A program made the position numbers and the translations under genes. Under the pieces are notes generated by a model that worked only from the letters and a program-made list of their open reading frames with translations, made no database searches and had not been told where the DNA came from. From contig JBBPEB010000005.1 of NCBI GenBank assembly GCA_039096225.1, forward strand, positions 429,501-493,500: a DNA stretch of 64,000 nucleotides, read 5' to 3'. This stretch comes from Blastocystis sp. Blastoise (taxonomy: Eukaryota > Sar > Bigyra > Opalinata > Blastocystidae). Shown here piece by piece: positions 60,360 through 64,000 of this stretch. How positions within the stretch are numbered: the first letter of the stretch is position 1; each line of letters opens with the position of its first letter.

Positions 60360-62250
60360 TTAGACTTCGTTTTCTACTTCTTCTACTTTTTTTATTATAG
60401 AAGTTTGAATGTTATCAAAGAGTGCTTTGACAATTCCATAGTAACTGGATCCAAATTTGGCAATTAGACGTACTATACATAGATGTGTTATTTATATTGG
60501 TGTATACGATATATTTATATTTATATATACTGGGTAATCTAGAATCGAAAGATGATTTTTGGATTGCAGCCTTTTCATGTTCTACTGTTCGTGGATTTTC
60601 TACTAATTCGAATGTGAATACAAGAATATTCTCGTAAGTTTTTCTTACAATAGGTGTCACATGCTAAATAATATATAGAATAATTTAATAGTTAGTATAT
60701 AATAGAGAGGATGGTTATTACTAAGTAAATGTGAATATAATGAAAATATACCATAAAAGCATGATAATTAGTTTGCCAATAAATAGGTCCATTTCGAAGC
60801 CAGTCACTTTCAGTTCGATAAAGTTGTAAGAAATTATGTTTACAAATAAATAAACAGCGATTCCATTTTTTAAAGATTACTTTTGTATGTGTTCTTTTTA
60901 GTATTAATCCACATAAACAATCATTATGAATAAATAAAGGAGGTAAGGGAGATCTATATATAATTATAATTATAATTATTTTTATTACTGTTAAATATAT
61001 CTATATTTTTATATATATAAAAAAAAATCATTATATGTTTTATTAGTATTCTATATAATATATATTACTTTAGCATGGAATCAGTTAAATTCACGGGAAT
61101 TAAATCAGATCCAGTTTCTCCATAAAAATTACGAAATTCAAACTATATATATATATATGTAGAATGGATATATTTGAAAATAATCCTAAAGAATTAGATT
61201 CTACAAATATTTTAGATTATTATTATATATATTTACTTCATTAACAGGTTGATTCATAACTGAAAAATTGGATTTTTCAGAATAAGATATGGATGAAGCT
61301 GACTGATTTACTGAAGGAATTGATGATCTTGAAACAAGTGAAGAGGATCCACTTGATGACACCCCTGATGACACACCAAATGAAGAATCACAAATAGGAT
61401 ATTTAAGAGATGCAGAAGGAATAGGAAGTGGTTTTTTGGGTGGTGTATAATCATTACTTAATAATAAATGTTGTGCATAGGCTTCATCTTTTTCATCAAA
61501 TTTCTGAGCATCATTAGAATGTAATAAAGTTACTAATGCTGTCATATCTCCTCTATATATATATATATTATTTTATTTTAGAAATATACACTATATATTA
61601 TATATTTATTATAAAAGAAAAATAATAATTCTTTTGCTTTTCTATAATATTTATAAATGAGAATTCAAATAATACTAAATATTTTATTATAAATAAATTA
61701 TAAATACAATGAATATCTTCTCATAGCTTCAGGAACATCTTTTTCTTCATTAATAATAAGTGATTGTAAATAAGCTTCTTCATATTCTGTGATTTCACCT
61801 GCTATCTTCATAAGTCTAGCTTGATTTAATAATATATCTTTAGGATCATGTAACTAAATGAAAGAAAATAATAATAGTGTTATTATTATTATTATTATAT
61901 TTTATTATGTTGATTAGTATAATGTTTATAATTATTATTAGAATTATTTAAAATATACTAATAATTATTAATAATATTCAATATATATACTTCTTCTTCA
62001 GTGACTACCATAGTTTGAACAACTTTATGAATAGTATTATTATCGTGGATCACTAATTGAGATTCTATATATTATTATATTTATTAAATAAATATATTTT
62101 TTTTAATACTTATATGTACTATTAAATGAATATATAAAAATATGTATACCTTCTTTATCTTCATCTTCAGTATATTCTTCTTCTTCTTCTTCTTCAGATT
62201 TTTCTTGTTGAGAAAAGAAATCTACCCAATCTGTTTTTGATAATGTACTA
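60360..62250 (-). CDS. Unrecognised protein, possible PH-like C-terminal domain
   Basis: Multi-exon gene with stop at 60360. From the N-terminus: DWVDFFSQQEKSEEEEEEY (acidic), then a helical segment (KDILLNQARLMKIAGEITEY, EEAYLQSLIINEEKDVPEA) joined in frame to MTALVTLLHSNDAQKFDEKD. Next comes a Ser-rich linker (61200-61450). The C-terminal region (KVIFKKWNRCLFICKHNFLQLY, read in pieces) has the basic-aromatic pattern of a PH/GRAM-type fold. The last exon ends SIIKKVEEVENEV. The start is not resolved (above about 62220). Function unknown. Confidence 0.5.
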
Positions 62251-62306
62251 TATACATATTAGATTGTATCATTTTTAAGAATATAGTTAAAAAATAATAA
62301 AAAAGA

Positions 62307-62340
62307 ATGGAATAGTTAAGAACAAAACTAACTATTCCAT
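62307..62340. terminator. Perfect inverted repeat between two minus-strand genes
   Basis: ATGGAATAGTTA (62307-62318) and TAACTATTCCAT (62329-62340) form a stem of 12 bp (13 counting the flanking A-T pair) with a 10-nt loop. It lies about 80 bp downstream of the stop at 62422, so it could be a 3' processing or termination element, or a promoter element of the next gene. Confidence 0.35.
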
Positions 62341-62421
62341 TTGAATACATTTCAAATAAAAAAAATTGATAAAATAATGATAATCATTAATAAAGTAAGT
62401 TAAAATAAATAGAATAAGGTT

Positions 62422-63710
62422 TTATTTGAAATATGAATAAACTGTTCTTGATAATGTATACTTTTGTGTATTTCCTTTATTCTGAATACTCACTGACTGC
62501 GTCTGAATTGGGAGACCAATGGGTAAGGCTACAGCTGTTGGAGGTATTGCAGGAGATATATTCGCGGGAATAGGAGCTGGAATAGTAGTAGACGAAGGAG
62601 GAGGAGATGAATAATATCCTATATATATATATATATATATATAGAAAGAGTATTTATTAATTTTAAGATTCTTTCTATAAGAATCTGCTGTTGTGTTTAT
62701 TAATAATAAGTATTTAATATATATAGAGTTTATTCTTATGATAGAAATTAAATTATTATATAGATTATATTTATGTATACCTGATGAGTCTATGTATCCT
62801 CCATATCCTCCAGGAACATAATAATTAGTTGTATAATAAGGAATAGAAGAAGGAGTAGATGTGTTAGTCATAGAAGACTGAGTTATTTCTCCAGTAGACA
62901 TAGGTACTCCTATATATATTATATATATATATATAGATCAAATATGAAAAAAATAACTAATATATAATGAGAATTCTATACATACCTTGAGGAAGATTAT
63001 TATTATTATTAATATTATTATTATTTGTATCTACCTGTGAATAAGTATTATATGTCGATTGTGAAGATATCACATAAGACTCATTAGTAGCAGGATTCTC
63101 ACGGGAATAACTCGAATTATCTATATATGAAATAGAAATGAATACCTATAGTATTTATATTATTAAAAAAATATATGTAAAGGTTAACTAAGAAATATTG
63201 TATTCAGTGAAATATATGTATTTATAGTATAAAAGATAGGATATGATAATCAAAAGTATATACTCTTTTCTTGATACCAATATTCACCGTTATTATCGTC
63301 GGTAACTGTTTCAGTATTAAATTCACTCACATTTTGTTGGGCATATTGATACCAAGCTATATATATATATATATAATTCTAATTATACTGAAAATTGTAG
63401 AATCAATAATAATAATTACATATATTAATATATAATTAATTATATATATAAAAAATAATGATATAAATAAAAAGATAAATGATACTAGGTAAGAATAATG
63501 ATATATATATATATATATATATATAGAATACTTGAATCATTCTTTTTCTCATTTTGATAATTATAACTATTATTACAATATGGTGATTGAACATAATTAA
63601 TATCCAAAGAAGCCACTTGAAAAGGATTTGGAACCTATAAATATAAATATAAATAATAATAATAATAATAATATATTATTATTATTATTATTATTATTAT
63701 TATGATTATG

Positions 63711-63766
<56 letters not shown>

Positions 63767-64000
63767 AATATATAATTATAATAATCTATATACTGTTTGC
63801 TGTTGATAAGTTTGTGTATTCCATGTTGCATAATAATCCGCTTCATTTCCTTGGTTTTGACCATAATAATAATTTGAATAATAATTATCAGATTCATTAT
63901 CTATATAACAAATAAAATTATAATAAAAATTTATATATATATATATATTCAATACATTGAGGAATCATTTCTTGTAAATTACGAGGACTCTCTTCTTTTG
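62422..64000 (-). CDS. Gln/Asn/Tyr/Pro-rich low-complexity protein, 3' part
   Basis: Partial: the 5' end is beyond the window. Exons on the minus strand encode Tyr/Gln/Asn-rich prion-like sequence (YYSNYYYGQNQGNEADYY, WNTQTYQQQTV, NPFQVASLDINYVQSPY, AWYQYAQQNVSEF). Pro/Ser/Ala-rich sequence follows (IPYYTTNYYVPGGYGGY, PPPSSTTIPAPIPANISP), and it ends SRTVYSYFK at 62422. No folded domain seen. The composition suggests a scaffold or an RNP/trafficking factor, but no assignment is possible. Confidence 0.55.
63650..63766. repeat. ATT/AAT microsatellite intron
   Basis: AAT units run into a long ATT tract inside an intron of the gene at the window end. Confidence 0.9.

Overview
The window looks like nuclear DNA of a very AT-rich, intron-dense microbial eukaryote using the standard code (TAA and TAG both end conserved reading frames). 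The evidence is two nuclear-type tRNAs, spliceosomal introns that mostly run GTATAT...ATATAG (many 38-55 nt), and conserved eukaryotic proteins split by those introns: ADA2, DIS3/RRP44, TARBP1/Trm3, EB1, SAR1, a mitochondrial-type DnaJ and an ADCK1/MCP2-like ABC1 kinase. I cannot fix the lineage from sequence alone.

Layout. 1-8557 and 42530 to at least 46880 are two arms of an inverted segmental duplication. The left arm carries the 5' part of a DnaJ gene (-), an ABC1K gene (+) and the 3' end of ADA2 (-). The right arm carries the mirror image: an ADA2 C-terminal fragment (+), ABC1K (-) and a complete DnaJ gene (+). Between the arms lie: the rest of ADA2 (to 10623), tRNA-Glu (12361), an RMP1/NEPRO-like gene (12527-13493, +), an ankyrin-repeat gene (13788-16935, -), DIS3 (17692-24499, +), TARBP1/Trm3 (24980-31467, -), EB1 (31923-33773, -), SAR1 (34931-35976, +), a single-pass membrane protein (36234-37403, +), a four-TM protein (37748-39109, -), a WD40 protein (39472-40875, +) and a type I membrane protein (41188-42323, +). 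Right of the duplication are two related large modular surface proteins (48214-53325 and about 55311-58728, both -), tRNA-Leu (60122) and two low-complexity/hypothetical genes (60360 to about 62250, and 62422 to the window end, both -).

Main discovery. Exons and intergenic DNA of the two arms are almost identical, yet five introns are present in one arm and absent without trace in the other: three only on the right, two only on the left. Six other introns are shared. This is a snapshot of very recent and precise intron gain and/or loss. The introns are almost pure simple sequence. The left arm also carries an extra segment of about 4.26 kb (1339-5595) that is missing from the right arm. It is non-coding, built of degenerate tandem repeats and a GAAATA satellite, and ends exactly at a GC-rich nested hairpin. 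SAR1 adds two introns with non-canonical borders, one of them flanked by a 7-bp direct repeat.

The genes are mostly unrelated housekeeping genes with no operon logic. DnaJ and ABC1K share a divergent promoter region, and both are expected to act in mitochondria. All exon assignments are by eye from reading frame and family conservation; none is supported by transcript data.
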